Source: Capra hircus
Taxonomy: Eukaryota; Chordata; Mammalia; Artiodactyla; Bovidae
Direction: 5' to 3'
NCBI RefSeq assembly: GCF_001704415.2
Contig: NC_030814.1
Location: 70,797,121-70,861,120 of the forward strand
DNA length: 64,000 nucleotides
Shown: positions 12,885 through 24,250 of the stretch, piece by piece
Layout: the number at the start of each line of letters is the position of its first letter
How positions within the stretch are numbered: the stretch's first letter is position 1
Notes under the pieces: model-generated
Seen by the model: only the letters and a program-made list of their open reading frames with translations
What the model was told of the DNA's origin: nothing
The model's database searches: none
Translations under genes and position numbers: made by a program

Positions 12885-13384
12885 AAACTTACCTAAGGAG
12901 ACAAAAGAACTGTACACAGAAAATTATAAGACACTGATGAAGGAAATCAAAGACAACATAAACAGATGGATAGATATTCCATGTTCCTGGGTAGGAATAA
13001 TCAATATTGTGAAAATGACTATACTACCAAATGCAATCTACAGAGTCAATGCAATCCCTATCAAATTACCAATGGCATTTTCACAGAATTAGAACAAAAA
13101 ATTTCACAATTCATATGGAAATACAAAAGACCTGGAATAGCCAAAGCAGTCTTGAGAAAGAAGAATGGAGCTGGAGGAATCAACCTTCCTGACTTCAGAT
13201 TGTACAACAAAGCTACATTCATCAAGGCAGAATGGTACTGGCACAAAAACAGAAATATAGACCAATGGAACAAGATAGAAAGCCCAGAAATAAACCCATG
13301 CTTCTATGGGTACCTTATTTTTTACAAAGGAGGCAAGATTAGGGGAAAAGACAGCCTCTTCAATAAATGGTGCTGGGAAAACTG

Positions 13385-13419
13385 TCAGACACGACTGAAG
13401 TGACTTAGCAGCAGCAGCA
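13385..13419 (+). mobile_element. 35-bp BOV-A SINE tail insertion in L1-BT
   Basis: Only the last 35 bp of a BOV-A element (CAGACACGACTGAAG.. to the AGC repeat) is present, flanked by GGGAAAACTG at 13375-13384 and 13420-13429. Removing insert and one copy restores L1 sequence, so this is an extremely 5'-truncated insertion. Confidence 0.82.
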
Positions 13420-13950
13420 GGGAAAACTGGACAGCTTGAAAGAATGAAATTAAAACATTTCCTCATACTATACACAAAGATAAACTGAAAATGGAATAAA
13501 GACCCAAATGTAAGACCAGAAACTATAAAATTCTTAGAGGAAAACATATACAGAACACTCGATGCCATAAATCAAAGCAAGATCCTCTATAACCCACCTC
13601 CTAGAGTAAAGAAAATGAAAACAAAAGTAAACAAGTGGGACCTGATTAAACTATAAAATTTTTGCACAGCAAAGGAAAAGTCAACCCTCAGAATGGGAGA
13701 AAATAATAGCAAGTGAAACAACTGACAAAGGATTAATTTCCAAAATATACAAGCAGCTCATACAACTCAATGCCAGAAAAACAAATAACCCAGTCAAAAA
13801 CTAAACAGACAGTTCTCCAATGAAGATCTACAGATGGCTAATAAACACATGAAGAGATTCTGAACATCACTCATTACTAGAGAAATGCAAATCAAAGCTA
13901 CAATGAGATATCACCTCACACCAGTAAGAACGGCCATCATCAAAAACTCT

Positions 13951-14215
13951 GCTGCTGCTGCTAAGTCACGTCAGTCGTGTCTGACTCTGTGCGACCCCAT
14001 AGACAGCAGCCCACCAGGCTCCGCCATCCCTGGGATTCTCCAGACACTGGAGTGGGTTGCCATTTCCTTCTCCAATGGATGAAAGTGAAAGTGAAAGTGA
14101 AGTTGCTCAGTTGTGTCTGACTGTTAGTGACCCCATGGACTGCAGCCTACCAGGCTCCTCCATTCATGGGAGTTACCAGGCAAGAGTACTGGAGTGGGTT
14201 GCCAGTGTCTTCTCC
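13951..14215 (-). mobile_element. BOV-A2 SINE nested in L1-BT ORF2
   Basis: Dimer flanked by ATCAAAAACTCT (13939-13950) and ATCAAAAAGTCT (14216-14227), one mismatch; the L1 ORF2 sequence resumes on either side. Confidence 0.9.
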
Positions 14216-15037
14216 ATCAAAAAGTCTACAAATGATAAATGCTGGAGAGGATGTGAAGAAAAGGGAACCCTCTTGCACTGTTGGTGGGAATGTAAATTGA
14301 TACAGCCACTATGGAAGATGGTATGGAGATTTCTTTAAAAACTAGGAATAAAACCACCATATGACCCAGCAATCCCACTTCTAGGCGTATAACATAAGGA
14401 AACCAAAGTTGAAAAAGACACATGTATTCCATTGTTCATTGCGGCACTATTTACAATAGCTAGAACATGGAAGCAACCTAGATGTCCATCGACAGATGAA
14501 TGGATACAGAAGTTGTGGTATGTACACACAATGGAATACTACTCAGCCATAAAAGGAACACATTTGAGTCAGTTCTGATGAGGTCGATGAACCTAGAACC
14601 TATTATACAGTGTGAAGTGAGTCAGAAAGAGAAAGGTAAATATCATATTCTAACACACATATACAGAATCTGAAAAAAATGGTACTGAAGAATTTATTTA
14701 CATGGCAGCAGCGGAGAAACAGACATAGAGAATAGGCTTACGGACATGGGGAGAGGAGAGGATGAGATGTATGGAAAGAGTAACATGGAAACTTACATTA
14801 CCATATTTAAAATAGATAGCCAAAGGGAATTTGCTGTATGGCTCAGGAAACTCAAACAGAGGCTTTGTATCAACCTAGAGGGGTGGGATGGTGAGGGAGA
14901 CTGGAGGGGATTACAAAAAGGAGGGGATATATGTATACCTATGGCTGATTCATGTTGAGGTTTGACAGAAAACAACAAAATTCTGTAAAGCAATTATCCT
15001 TCAATAAAAAAAATTTTTTTTAAATACTGAGTTTGAG

Positions 15038-16976
15038 ATACCTAAAAGAGACACTTGCTGAACGATAAAAATGATACTGCTAATTCTGTCAATTAACATT
15101 GTGTTTGTTGTGTTAAATATTGTTATACTATTATTTGCTAGAAATTTTCCTATAAAAATATTACAGATACTAAAAATTATTTTGATTAAAAAATCACCTA
15201 ATTATTTAATAAATAAATTGGTTGTCAGTGGCTCATTTTCCAAAATAAGTCCTGGTAACCAAGTATATACTAACTTGTCTTCTTTACTGTATTAAAAAAG
15301 CTAACAAGTGCATTATTGTACTTTTGTAAGTTTTGTAAGATGTTGACCCTGGTGAAACATTAAAGTATACACAGGACCTCTTGTGTAATATTTCTGATAA
15401 TTGCATGTGAATCAATAATTATCTCAAAACACAGTTTAATTTTAAAACTAACCAAAGAATAAGGGGATAGGTTATAGGTAAAAAGCTCAGGGAATCTTTT
15501 CTCTTTCTGTGATGAAAAAATTCTATTAATAGCATTCTACTAATAGCTCTATCCCCCTGGTAACCAACCAAGAATTATGTCTACTGTTTCTTTCTAAGAT
15601 CTTCCTGGTGGCTCAGATGGTAGAGCATCTACCTACAATGCAGGAGACCCGGGTTCGATTCCTGGGTAGGGAAGATCTCCTGGAGAAGGAAATGGCAATC
15701 CACTCCAGCACTCTTGCCTGGAAAATCCCATGGATGGAGGAGCCTGATAGGCTACAGTCCATGGGGTCCAAAAAGAGTTGGACACGACTCTGCGGTTCTT
15801 TCTAATCGATCTTATTTATGGTTCTGATTACCTTGGTAACCTGCTCAAAAGATTCACCAGCTGAATAATGAGGCAACATTGCTTAAGATAAAAATGACTC
15901 CTGATTGGTAAAGGTTATTTAGACTAGGCAAGTCTCTTGCAGGATCCCTGGATCCTAACTAAGCTATGCTCATAGGTTGTTACAAGATACATTAGATTTG
16001 ATGGGGCCTAGGGCTTCAAAGCCATCATGAGTCTTGCTTCCTTGTACTTGAGCTATCACCTGAAACATCCAAGGAGACAGCTACTGAACAGCTGTATGCA
16101 CTTTGAAAAGACTATTCCCACTGAATGGAAATGTCTGACAAATACCAGCTGGCACATTGTGCTCCTTGTATTCAAAGCATAAATGGAACAATAAAATGGT
16201 GTGAAATCAGCTGAAATTATGGCTGCTGGGCCAGAAGAGATATCTGGATACTTGGTCAGGATGATGGCCCTAAAATGACACCTATCTAACCTTAACTATA
16301 TATTCTTGGATAAAAGATATAAGATCTAAACTTTTCTGTATGTTAAGATGTATGGGTATATTTACTAATCATAATTTTCAATGTTTTCCTGTTGGGATGG
16401 AGAATGCTCACTTCAGCCAAGAGACTGTTTCTCAGATTTGTCCTTCTGTGTGGGCTCACTTTTACCTGGTGTCTGGAGGCTTTTAGAACACACAGAATCA
16501 CACAACTTATGAGCATACTGCTTTGGGCACAGGAGGAAATCTGTAAAGGATATCTTGAAATCTTTACAAAATATATGCTGTGGTACCAAGAGATTAACAT
16601 GCCACTGTTTGCTGCTACTTGATGTTTGCTAAACAAGTTATTGCTACTTGATTTTTGTTAATGAAGGGAACTCAAACTCTATGAATTTTTCTTCTTTAAA
16701 ATATTACTCTTGTATCAAACAAAGGTAGCTAAGATTGAAATGCTGCCACTAATAGGTTACTAGAGGTGATTTAAGACTAGAATTGTTTGTTGATTTTGCA
16801 CCACTACGTCACATTTCTTGGGCCGGAGTATTGCTGAGCTGAGAAATGAAAGAAATTATTAATGTAATGTCATCAGTAACATGAATGAGAACAGAATAAG
16901 TGTGGATTACTTGTCAGAACTTGATCAACTGTAAATGTTTCAAAATATGTGCACCTTAAACCAACCAATAATTTTT
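15038..16976. other. unassigned AT-rich stretch around a Bov-tA
   Basis: Apart from the Bov-tA at 15598-15795 I recognise nothing. The 16343-16636 open frame has no domain. Confidence 0.3.
15598..15795 (+). mobile_element. Bov-tA SINE with intact B box
   Basis: It begins GATCTTCCTGGTGGCTCAG and has an intact pol-III B box GGTTCGATTCC at 15652-15662. The flanking duplication TTCTTTCTAA is at 15588-15597 and 15796-15805. It could be transcribable, but this is a SINE and not a tRNA gene. Confidence 0.9.
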
Positions 16977-17228
16977 GCTGAAGCTCCAGTATTTTGGTTA
17001 TCTATGCAAACAGCTGACTCACTAGAAAAGTCCCTGATGCTGGGAAAGCTTGAGGGCAGAAGGCAAAAAGGGTGTCAGAGAATGAGATGGCTGGATGGCA
17101 TCACCAATGCAATGGACGTGAACTTGGGCAAACTTTGGGAGATGGTGAGGGACAGAGAGGCCTGGTGTGCTGCTGTCCATGGGGTCATGAAGAGTCAGAC
17201 ATAACTGGGTGACTGAATAACAACAATA
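16977..17228 (+). mobile_element. BovB LINE 3' fragment with AACAACAATA tail
   Basis: Starts GCTGAAGCTCCAGTATTTTGG and ends GACTGAATAACAACAATA; this is the BovB 3' variant with an ACAACAA-type tail rather than CTGAA repeats. Confidence 0.87.
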
Positions 17229-17277
17229 GGACAAGATTAGATTTGTATTTCAAAGTTATTAACTGGTATAGGTATAA

Positions 17278-18007
17278 GGCAGAAAGCAAAGAGGAACTAA
17301 AGAGCCTCTTGATGAAAGTGAAAGAGAAAAGGTGAAAAAACTCACTTAAAACTCAACGTTCAAAAAAACTAAGATCATGGCATCCAGTCCCATCACTTCA
17401 TGGCAAATAGATGGGAAAACAATGGAAACAGTGGCTGACTTTATTTTCTTAGGCTCCAGAACCACTCTGGATGGTGACTGCAGCCATGAAATTAAAAGAC
17501 ACTTTCTCTTTGGAAGAAAAGCTATGACAAATCTAGACAGCATATTAAAAAGCAGAGACATCACTTTGCCAACAAAGGTCCGTCTAGTCAAAGCTATGGT
17601 TTTTCCAGTAGTCATGTATGGATGTGAGAGTTAGACCATAAAGAAGGCTGAATGCCAAAGAACTGATGATCTCAAACTGTGGTGTTGAAGAAGACTCTGG
17701 AGAGACAATCCTAAAATAAATCCACCCTGAATATCCATTGGAAGGACTGATGCTGAAGCTGAAGCTCCAGTACTTTGGCCACCTGATGCCAAGAGCCAAC
17801 TCATTTGAAAAGACCCTGATGCTGGGAAATATTGAAAACAGGAGGAGAAGCGGATGACAGAGGATGAGATGGTTGGATGGTATCACCGACTAAATGGACA
17901 TGAGTTTGAGCAAGCTACAGGAGATGGTGAAGGACAGGGAAGCCTGGCATGCTGCAGTCCAGGGGGTCACAAAGAGCCAGACAGGACTGAGCGACTGAAC
18001 AACAACA
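17278..18007 (+). mobile_element. BovB LINE, 5'-truncated, with 10-bp target duplication
   Basis: Flanked by ATAGGTATAA at 17268-17277 and 18008-18017. It covers the RT C-terminal half to the GACTGAACAACAAC tail, with frameshifts. Confidence 0.9.
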
Positions 18008-18017
18008 ATAGGTATAA

Positions 18018-18415
18018 TGATATACAGTACTGATTACAGATATATGTTGTTACGTATTAGGCAATTCAATAATTAAACATTATGATGCAAGGATTGGAAC
18101 CATGGGGATGATGAGCAGTGTGACCCCTGAAGTCTACTGATAGAATGAACAGTGTGCTGCCAACTGGGATCATCTGAAGACACAGAGCTGTGCTCAGGTA
18201 CACAGCTGAGCAATGATGAACATAGCATATAATGAGAATGTAGAGTCTCTGCTCAGGATAAATTTCTAACAGCATGAAATAACTGAACTGAGTTGATAAG
18301 TTTTGATATCAATTTTTATCAATCTGAGTTTGAAACAATTCAGCCAGACCTTTCAAAGGAATTCCCTACCTACAGAACCATTGTTTGACACAACTAAATT
18401 TACCAGGGGAACTTT
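18018..18415. other. unassigned spacer between convergent BovB copies
   Basis: About 0.4 kb of unique-looking sequence separating the + BovB ending at 18007 and the - BovB beginning at 18416. Confidence 0.35.
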
Positions 18416-20074
18416 CAGTTCAGTTCAGTTCAGTCGCTCAGTCGTGTCCGACTCTTTGCGGCCCCATGAATCGCAGCACGCCAGGCCTCCCTGTCCATCA
18501 CCAACTCTCGGAGTTCACTCACTCATGTCCATCGAGTCAGTGATGCCATCCAGCCATCTCATCCTCTATAGTCCCCTTCTCCTCCTGCCCCCAATCCCTC
18601 CCACCATCAAAGTCTTTTACAATGAGTCAACTCTTCGCATGAGGTGGCCAAAGTACTGGAGTTTCAGCTTTAGCATCATTCCTTCCAAAGAAATCCTTCC
18701 AAAAATCTCCTTCAGAATGGACTGGTTGGATCTCCTTGCAGTCCAAGGGACTCTCAAGAGTCTTCTCCAACATCACAGTTCAAAAGCATCAATTCTTCAG
18801 CGCTCAGCCTTCTTCACAGTCCAACTCTCACATCCATACATGACTACTGGAAAAACCATAGCCTTGACTAGATGGACCTTAGTCAGCAAAGTAATGTCTA
18901 TGCTTTTGAATATACTATCTAGGTTGGTCATAACTTTTCTTCCAGGGAGTAAGCATCTTTTAATTTCATGGCTGCAATCACCATCTGCAGTGATTTTGGA
19001 GCCCCCCCCCCAAAAAAAAGTCTGACACTGTTTCCACTGTTCCCCATCTATTTCCCATGAAGTGATGGGACCAGATGCCATGATCTTCGTTTTCTGAATG
19101 TTGAGCTTTAAGCCAACTTTTTCACTCTCCTCTTTCACTTTCATCAAGAGGTTTTCGAGTTCCCCTTCACTTTCTGCCATAAGGGTGGTGTCATCTGCAT
19201 ATCTGTGGTTATTGATATTTCTCCCGGCAATCTTGATTCCAGCTTGTGTTTCTTCCAGTCCAGCATTTCTCATGATGTACACTGCATAAAAGTTAAATAA
19301 GCAGGGTGACAATATTCAGCCTTGATGTACTCCTTTTCCTATTTGGAACCAGTCTGTTGTTCCATATCCAGTTCTAACTGTTGCTTCCTGACTTGCATAC
19401 ACATTTCTCAAGAGGCAGGTCAGGTGGTCTGGTATTCCCATCTCTTTCAGAATTTTCCACAGTTTATTGTGATCCACACAGTTAAAGGCTTTGGCATAGT
19501 CAATAAAGCAGAAATAGATGTTTTTCTGGAACTCTCTTGCTTTTTTCCATGATCCAGTGGATGTTGGCAATTTGATCTCTGGTTCCTCTGCCTTTTCTAA
19601 AACCAACTTGAACATCTGCAAGTTCACGGTTCACGTATTGCTGAAGCCTGGCTTGGAGAATTTTCAGCATTACTTTACTAGCATGTGAGATGAGTGCAAT
19701 TGTGCGGTAGTTTGAGCATTCTTTGGCATTGCCTTCCTTTGGGATTGGAATGAAAACTGATCTTTTCCAGTCCTGTGGCCACTGCTGAGTTTTTCAAATT
19801 TGTTGGCATATTGAGTGCAGCACTTTCACAGCATCATCTTTCAGGATTTGAAATAGCTCAACTGGAATTCCATCACCTCCACTAGCTTTGTTCATAGTGA
19901 TGCTTTCTAAGGCCCACTTGACTTCACATTCTAGGATGTCTGGCTCTAGATGAGTGATCACACCATCGTGATTATCCGGGTCGTGAAAATCTTTTTTGTA
20001 CAGTTCTTCTGTGTATTCTTGCCATCTCTTCTTAATATCTTCGGCTTCTGTTAGGTCCATACCATTTTGGTCTT
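18416..20074 (-). mobile_element. BovB LINE, longest copy by span
   Basis: Reversed, from (CAGTT)n at 18416 through the C-terminal domain, the YADD box and the RT N-terminus to the linker before RT (NGMDLTEAEDIKKRWQEYTE). The three main - strand frames (19794-20111, 19316-19627, 18797-19312) are separated by frameshifts; a run of C at 19004-19012 disrupts one. It abuts an L1 fragment at 20075. Confidence 0.92.
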
Positions 20075-20283
20075 CAGGGAAACGCAAATTAAAAGTACAA
20101 TGAGATGCCATTAATACTCAATTAAAAGGCAAAAAAACAAAAAAGAGAGATGACAGTACCAAGCATTGGTGAACTTATGGGACAAGTGGAACTCTCCTAC
20201 ATTGCTTCTGGATGTATAAAATGATACAATCACTTTGGAAAAATACTTAATAGTTTGTTTTAAAGTTAAACATTCCCCGTTTT

Positions 20284-20687
20284 TATGTACTAAATGTCTA
20301 TGTCCCCCCAAATTCATATGTTGAAGTCCTAACCTCAATGTGATGGGATTTGAAGATGAAGCCTTTGGGAAGTAATTAGGGCTTAGATGAAGTCATGAGG
20401 GTGGGGCCCTCGTGATGGGATTAGGGCTTTTATAAGAAAAGACACTAGACAGCTTGCTCTCTTTCTCTTTCCTACACTAACAAAGAAGAGGTCATGTGGC
20501 AACAGCCTTCAAGTCAAGAGAAGAGGCCTCAGAATAAATCCACCATGCTAGTGCCTCAATCTTAGACTTCTCAGATCAGAACTCCCCAGGACTTCATAGC
20601 CTCCAGAACTGTAAGAAATAAATTTCTGTTTGTTAAACCACTCAGTCTGTGATATTTTATTATGGCAGCCCAAGCACAGTACTACCC
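20284..20687 (+). mobile_element. MLT1-type MaLR LTR
   Basis: CCCCCCAAATTCATATGTTGAAG near the start, then GAAGTAATTAGGGCTTAGATG, CCTCCAGAACTGTAAGAAATAAATTTC (polyA signal) and TATGGCAGCCC at the end match MLT1 landmarks. Confidence 0.8.
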
Positions 20688-20798
20688 CTACCCCACAATC
20701 AGTTGTTCTATTCTTAGATATTTACTCAAGAGAAATAAATGAATCCCCAACAAAACACCTGTGAGCCAATGTTCATGGCAGCTTTACTCACGGTAACT

Positions 20799-21173
20799 TG
20801 TTATTGTTGCTATTCAGTCACTCAGTTGTGTCTGACTCTTTGCGAACACAAGGGCTGTATCTCGCCAGGCTCCTCTGTCCTCTACTATGTCTCAGAGTTT
20901 GCTCAAATTTATGTCCGCTGAGTCAGTGGTGCTACCTAACCATCTCATCCTCTGCCACTCCCTTCTCCTTCTGCCTTCAATCTTGCCCAGCATCAGGGTC
21001 TTTTCCAGTGACTCAGCCCTTTGCTTCAGGGGCACAAATTATTGAAACTTCAACTTCAGCATAAATCCTTCTAATGAATATTCAAGGTTGACTTCCTTTA
21101 GGATTGACTGATTTGATCTCCCTGCAGTCCAAGGGACTTTCAAGAGTCTTCTCCAGCACTACAATCTGAAAGC
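20799..21173 (-). mobile_element. BovB LINE 3' fragment nested in an old L1
   Basis: Reverse BovB with TTGTTATTGTTGCTATTCAGTC at its 3' end (the AACAACAAT-tail variant), separating L1 3' segments GTTCATGGCAGCTTTACTCA and AATCCAAATGTCCATC. Confidence 0.88.
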
Positions 21174-21678
21174 AATCCAAATGTCCATCAACAGATGAGT
21201 GAATAAACATTGTACATTTGTGCAATAAAATACTATACAATAATAAAAAGAAATATCAATACACAGACAAAATTATACAAAAGAATTAAATTCAAATTAA
21301 TTAAATAAAATTAATACAAAAGAATATCATAAATATCATGTTGAGGGAAAGAAATGAGACACAAAAAAGTACATACTACATGGTTCCATTTATATGAAGT
21401 TTTAGAACTGGCAAGACTAATTCACAGCAAAAGATATCAGAACAGTGTTTGCTTCTGGGTGGGTCATTCTGAGTGGGAAGTAGTTTGAAGGAATTTCCTG
21501 GGATGATGAGAATGTTCTATGTTTTACTTGGGGTCAAGCAAATTTATCAACATTTATGAAAATGTATATTTAAAAATCTACAGTTAAAAAAGAGAATAGA
21601 TAAACTAAGAAGCATCATTAATAGGCTGCTGAAAGTTGCTGCTTTGGCTAGTTTGTGATATTGTGATTTATAAAACAA

Positions 21679-21682
<4 letters not shown>

Positions 21683-21713
<31 letters not shown>
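21683..21713. repeat. (TG)n microsatellite
   Basis: About 15 uninterrupted TG units; a likely length polymorphism. Confidence 0.9.
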
Positions 21714-21714
<1 letters not shown>

Positions 21715-22303
21715 TCTTCTTCCAGTTTCCCAAAACCCTTGGGATTTCCTAACTGATAAGAGTGATAATCAAATTCTACTGACCTTCAAAGTCAGAGTCC
21801 CTGGGGATTTCCAGTTTCTTTCCCAGATCCCCAGATTGGGAAGTCTGTTGTGGGGCCTAGACCTTTACCAGCAGTACAAGAACCTCTTTGGTATAACTGT
21901 TCTCCAGTTTGTGGATCATCTGCCTGGCAGCTCTATGGTAGGGCTAATGACGACCTCCTCCAAGAGGAGTTATGCCACAATGCCACACCTCCCAGGACTG
22001 CTGCTGTCAGTGTCTCTGTCCCCACAGTAGGCCACTGCTGACCCATGCCTCCGAAGGAGACCCTCAAACATTCACAGGCAAGTCTGGTTTAATTTCTTGT
22101 GGGGGTCACCTCTCCTTTCCCTGGATCCTGGTGTGCACGAGGTTTTGTTTGTGCCTCCAAGAGTCTCTGGAAGGTATGAGGTTTGATTTTAACAGGACTG
22201 TGCCCTTCCTACAGTCTCACTTCAGCTTCTCCTTTGTCCTTAGACATGGAGTGTCTTTTTCACAGTGGCTTCCAACATCCTCCTGTCAATGGTTGTGTTG
22301 CAG

Positions 22304-22437
22304 CTGCTACTGCTCCTGCTAAGCCGCTTCAGTCGTGTCCGACTCTGTGCGACCCATAGACGGCAGCCCACCAGGCTCCCCCATCCCTGGGATTCTCCAG
22401 GCAAAAACACTGCAGTGGGTTACCATTCCCTTCTCCA
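22304..22437 (-). mobile_element. monomeric BOV-A SINE
   Basis: A single unit flanked by a perfect 12-bp duplication GTTGTGTTGCAG (22292-22303 and 22438-22449). Confidence 0.9.
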
Positions 22438-23027
22438 GTTGTGTTGCAGGGAGGAAGCCAATTCTGACTCCATGTTGGCAACTGTTTCTTTGACTTGCTT
22501 TTCACTGCTTTTATTATTATAATCATACTCAATGGCTTGCCTGGAGGTCCCAGCCTCTCTGCTTGACTGTAAACTAAAGTGCCTTGGTTCAGCTCCTGGA
22601 GATAGTTTGTCCCTGACCACCTGTGAATAGAAGAGATTAACACACCGCTTCCAAAGGCTGGACATTCCCTTGGAGATGTTTTGAAAGACTGAAGACCCTT
22701 TCACTTTACTTGCCCACTGCCTCTCCCTCTCTATTCTGCCTTTTGACTTTAGTTCCTCATTGCTTCTTTCTCTCTGATCTATAAAGGAACCTGGTATCCA
22801 GACCCCAGGAAGATAGTTATTTTGAGGTGCTAGCTTGCCATCTTCTCAGTCTGCTAGCTCCTCAATTAAAGTCATTTTCCTTGCCTCAACACCTCCTCTC
22901 TCAGATTCACTGGCCTGTTGTGCAGCAAGCAGAGCGAGCTTGGACTCACTAACAATTGTTCAGTTACTAGTTGAGATTTTGGTGTTCTTGCAGAGATGAG
23001 CAAACACCCCTTCTACTCCTCATATTC

Positions 23028-23414
23028 TGGACAGTGACTCCAGCCATGAAATTAAAAGTGGTGTTGGAGAAGACCTTTCAGAGTCCCTTGGACTGCAAGG
23101 AGATCAAACTAGTCAATCCTACAGGAAATCAACCCTGAACATTCATTGGAAGGACTGATGCTAAAGCTGAAGCTCCAATACTTTGGCCACCTAATGTGAA
23201 GAGACGACTCATTGGAAAAGACCATGATACCGGGAAAGATTGAAGGCAGGAGGAGAAGGGGTTGAGAGAGGATGAAATGGTTGGATGACATCACTGACTC
23301 AATGGACATGAGTTTGAGCAAACTTCGGGAGATAGTGAAGGACAGGGGAGCCTGGTGTGCTGCAGTCCATGGAGTGGAAAAGAGTCAGACACGACTGAGT
23401 GACTAAACAACAAT
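23028..23414 (+). mobile_element. BovB LINE 3' fragment with internal deletion
   Basis: GACTCCAGCCATGAAATTAAAAG jumps straight to TGGTGTTGGAGAAGACC, losing about 200 bp of the consensus, then runs to a GACTAAACAACAATTAC tail. Confidence 0.85.
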
Positions 23415-24248
23415 TACAAAGAGTGATAAATGTGTCTTTTGATATTCATAACACCCCGTTTTCAACCACACCAGATCTTATATTCTGGTGCTTCTCTGGT
23501 GGTTCAGATGATAAAGAATCTGCTTGCAATGTGGGAGACCCAGGTTTGATCCCTGAGTTGGGAAGATCCCCTAGAGAAAGACATGGTAACCCTCTCCAGT
23601 ATTCTTGCCTGGAAAATCCCATGGACAGAGGAGCCTGGTGGGCTATAGTCCATGGGGTTGTAAAGAGTCAGACACAACTGAGCAACTAAGCAGCAGCAGA
23701 CAAAACACCTAAGGATGGGGGCTAACTGCCAGAGACCAAAACGTTATTAGAGGGTTGAAAGTAGCCCCACCCCATTCTCAGGGGAGGAAAGAGGGGCTGG
23801 AGATTGAGTTCAATCACCATGACCAATGATTCAATCAATCATGCCTATGAAATGAAAGCTCTATAAAATTTCAAAATGACTAGGGTTCAGAGAGTGAATC
23901 TGTGGAGGTGCTGGAAGAGTGGTCCTCAGAGAGAGGAAGAAAGCTCTGCATCCTTTCCCCATATCTCACCCTATGAATCTCTCCCATCGGACTGTTATTG
24001 ATTAACACCCTTTTAAAATAAACTGGTTAGTAAGTAAAATGCTCTCCCAAATTCTGTGAGCTACTCTAGCAAATGAATCAATCTGGAGGAGGGGGTGAAG
24101 AAACTTCTGATTTATAGCCAGTATGTTAGAGTCACAAATAACAACCTAAACTTGAGATTGGTGTCTGAATTGGGGGTGGGCCTAGGAGTGTGGGACAGTA
24201 CTGTGGGACTGAAGCCCTAACTTGCGGCATCTGATGCCATCTCCTGGT
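23415..24248 (+). mobile_element. LTR-like repeat, copy 1, split by Bov-tA
   Basis: Same family as 32119-32994; landmarks AATCAATCATGCCTATG, TAGTAAGTAAAATGC and GATTTATAGCCAGT. The Bov-tA at 23489-23699 is inside. A related 5' end (CCAAAACCCTTGGGATTTCC) at about 21730 may be its displaced start. Confidence 0.55.
23489..23699 (+). mobile_element. Bov-tA SINE inside an LTR-like repeat
   Basis: Head GCTTCTCTGGTGGTTCAG, body, and tail GCAGCAGCAGA. It splits an older LTR-like repeat (23415-24248). Confidence 0.87.
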
Positions 24249-24250
24249 AA

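Larger units (their letters stand above)
9066..14673 (+). pseudogene. L1-BT ORF2 remnant (endonuclease plus RT)
   Basis: Begins MAIETYISIITLNVNG (9066), the conserved endonuclease start. The stretch 9583-9837 keeps the SDH catalytic-site motif (SIFSDHN). The 10448-10672 stretch holds the SPGPDGFTGKF entry to RT. The FADD box reads FAGD (about 11157) and is cut by the BovB insertion. The C-terminal end (TIARTWKQPRCPSTDEW) runs to TGA 14671. Many stops. Confidence 0.85.
7691..15023 (+). mobile_element. L1-BT LINE, long copy with nested insertions
   Basis: Order: part of the 5'UTR (7691-8160), ORF1 remnant (from ATG 8161), ORF2 remnant (9066-14673), then a 3'UTR and A-rich tail. It contains BovB (11179-12491), Bov-tA (12689-12884), the 35-bp SINE tail (13385-13419) and BOV-A2 (13951-14215). 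Without them about 5.5 kb of L1 remains. ATACTAAGTTTGAG (7677-7690) and ATACTGAGTTTGAG (15024-15037) look like the target duplication. Confidence 0.88.
20075..21545 (+). mobile_element. old L1 3' end split by MLT1 and BovB
   Basis: L1 ORF2-end/3'UTR pieces at 20075-20283, 20688-20798 and 21174-21545 are collinear (AATGAGATGCCATTAATAC; TTCATGGCAGCTTTACTCA; CCAAATGTCCATCAACAG; ATATGAAGTTTTAGAACTGG). The two gaps are filled by MLT1 and BovB. Confidence 0.75.
21546..23027. other. unassigned stretch with (TG)n and one SINE
   Basis: Includes a possible LTR-like 5' end at about 21715-21790 and the monomeric SINE at 22304. The 22500-23027 part (AATAAAG..TTCCTTGCCTCAACACC) looks LTR-like but is not assignable. 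No gene seen. Confidence 0.3.

Noticed and set aside
15600..15665. tRNA-Glu-like sequence with an intact B box
   Set aside because: It is the head of a Bov-tA SINE with a SINE body and target duplication, not a tRNA gene.
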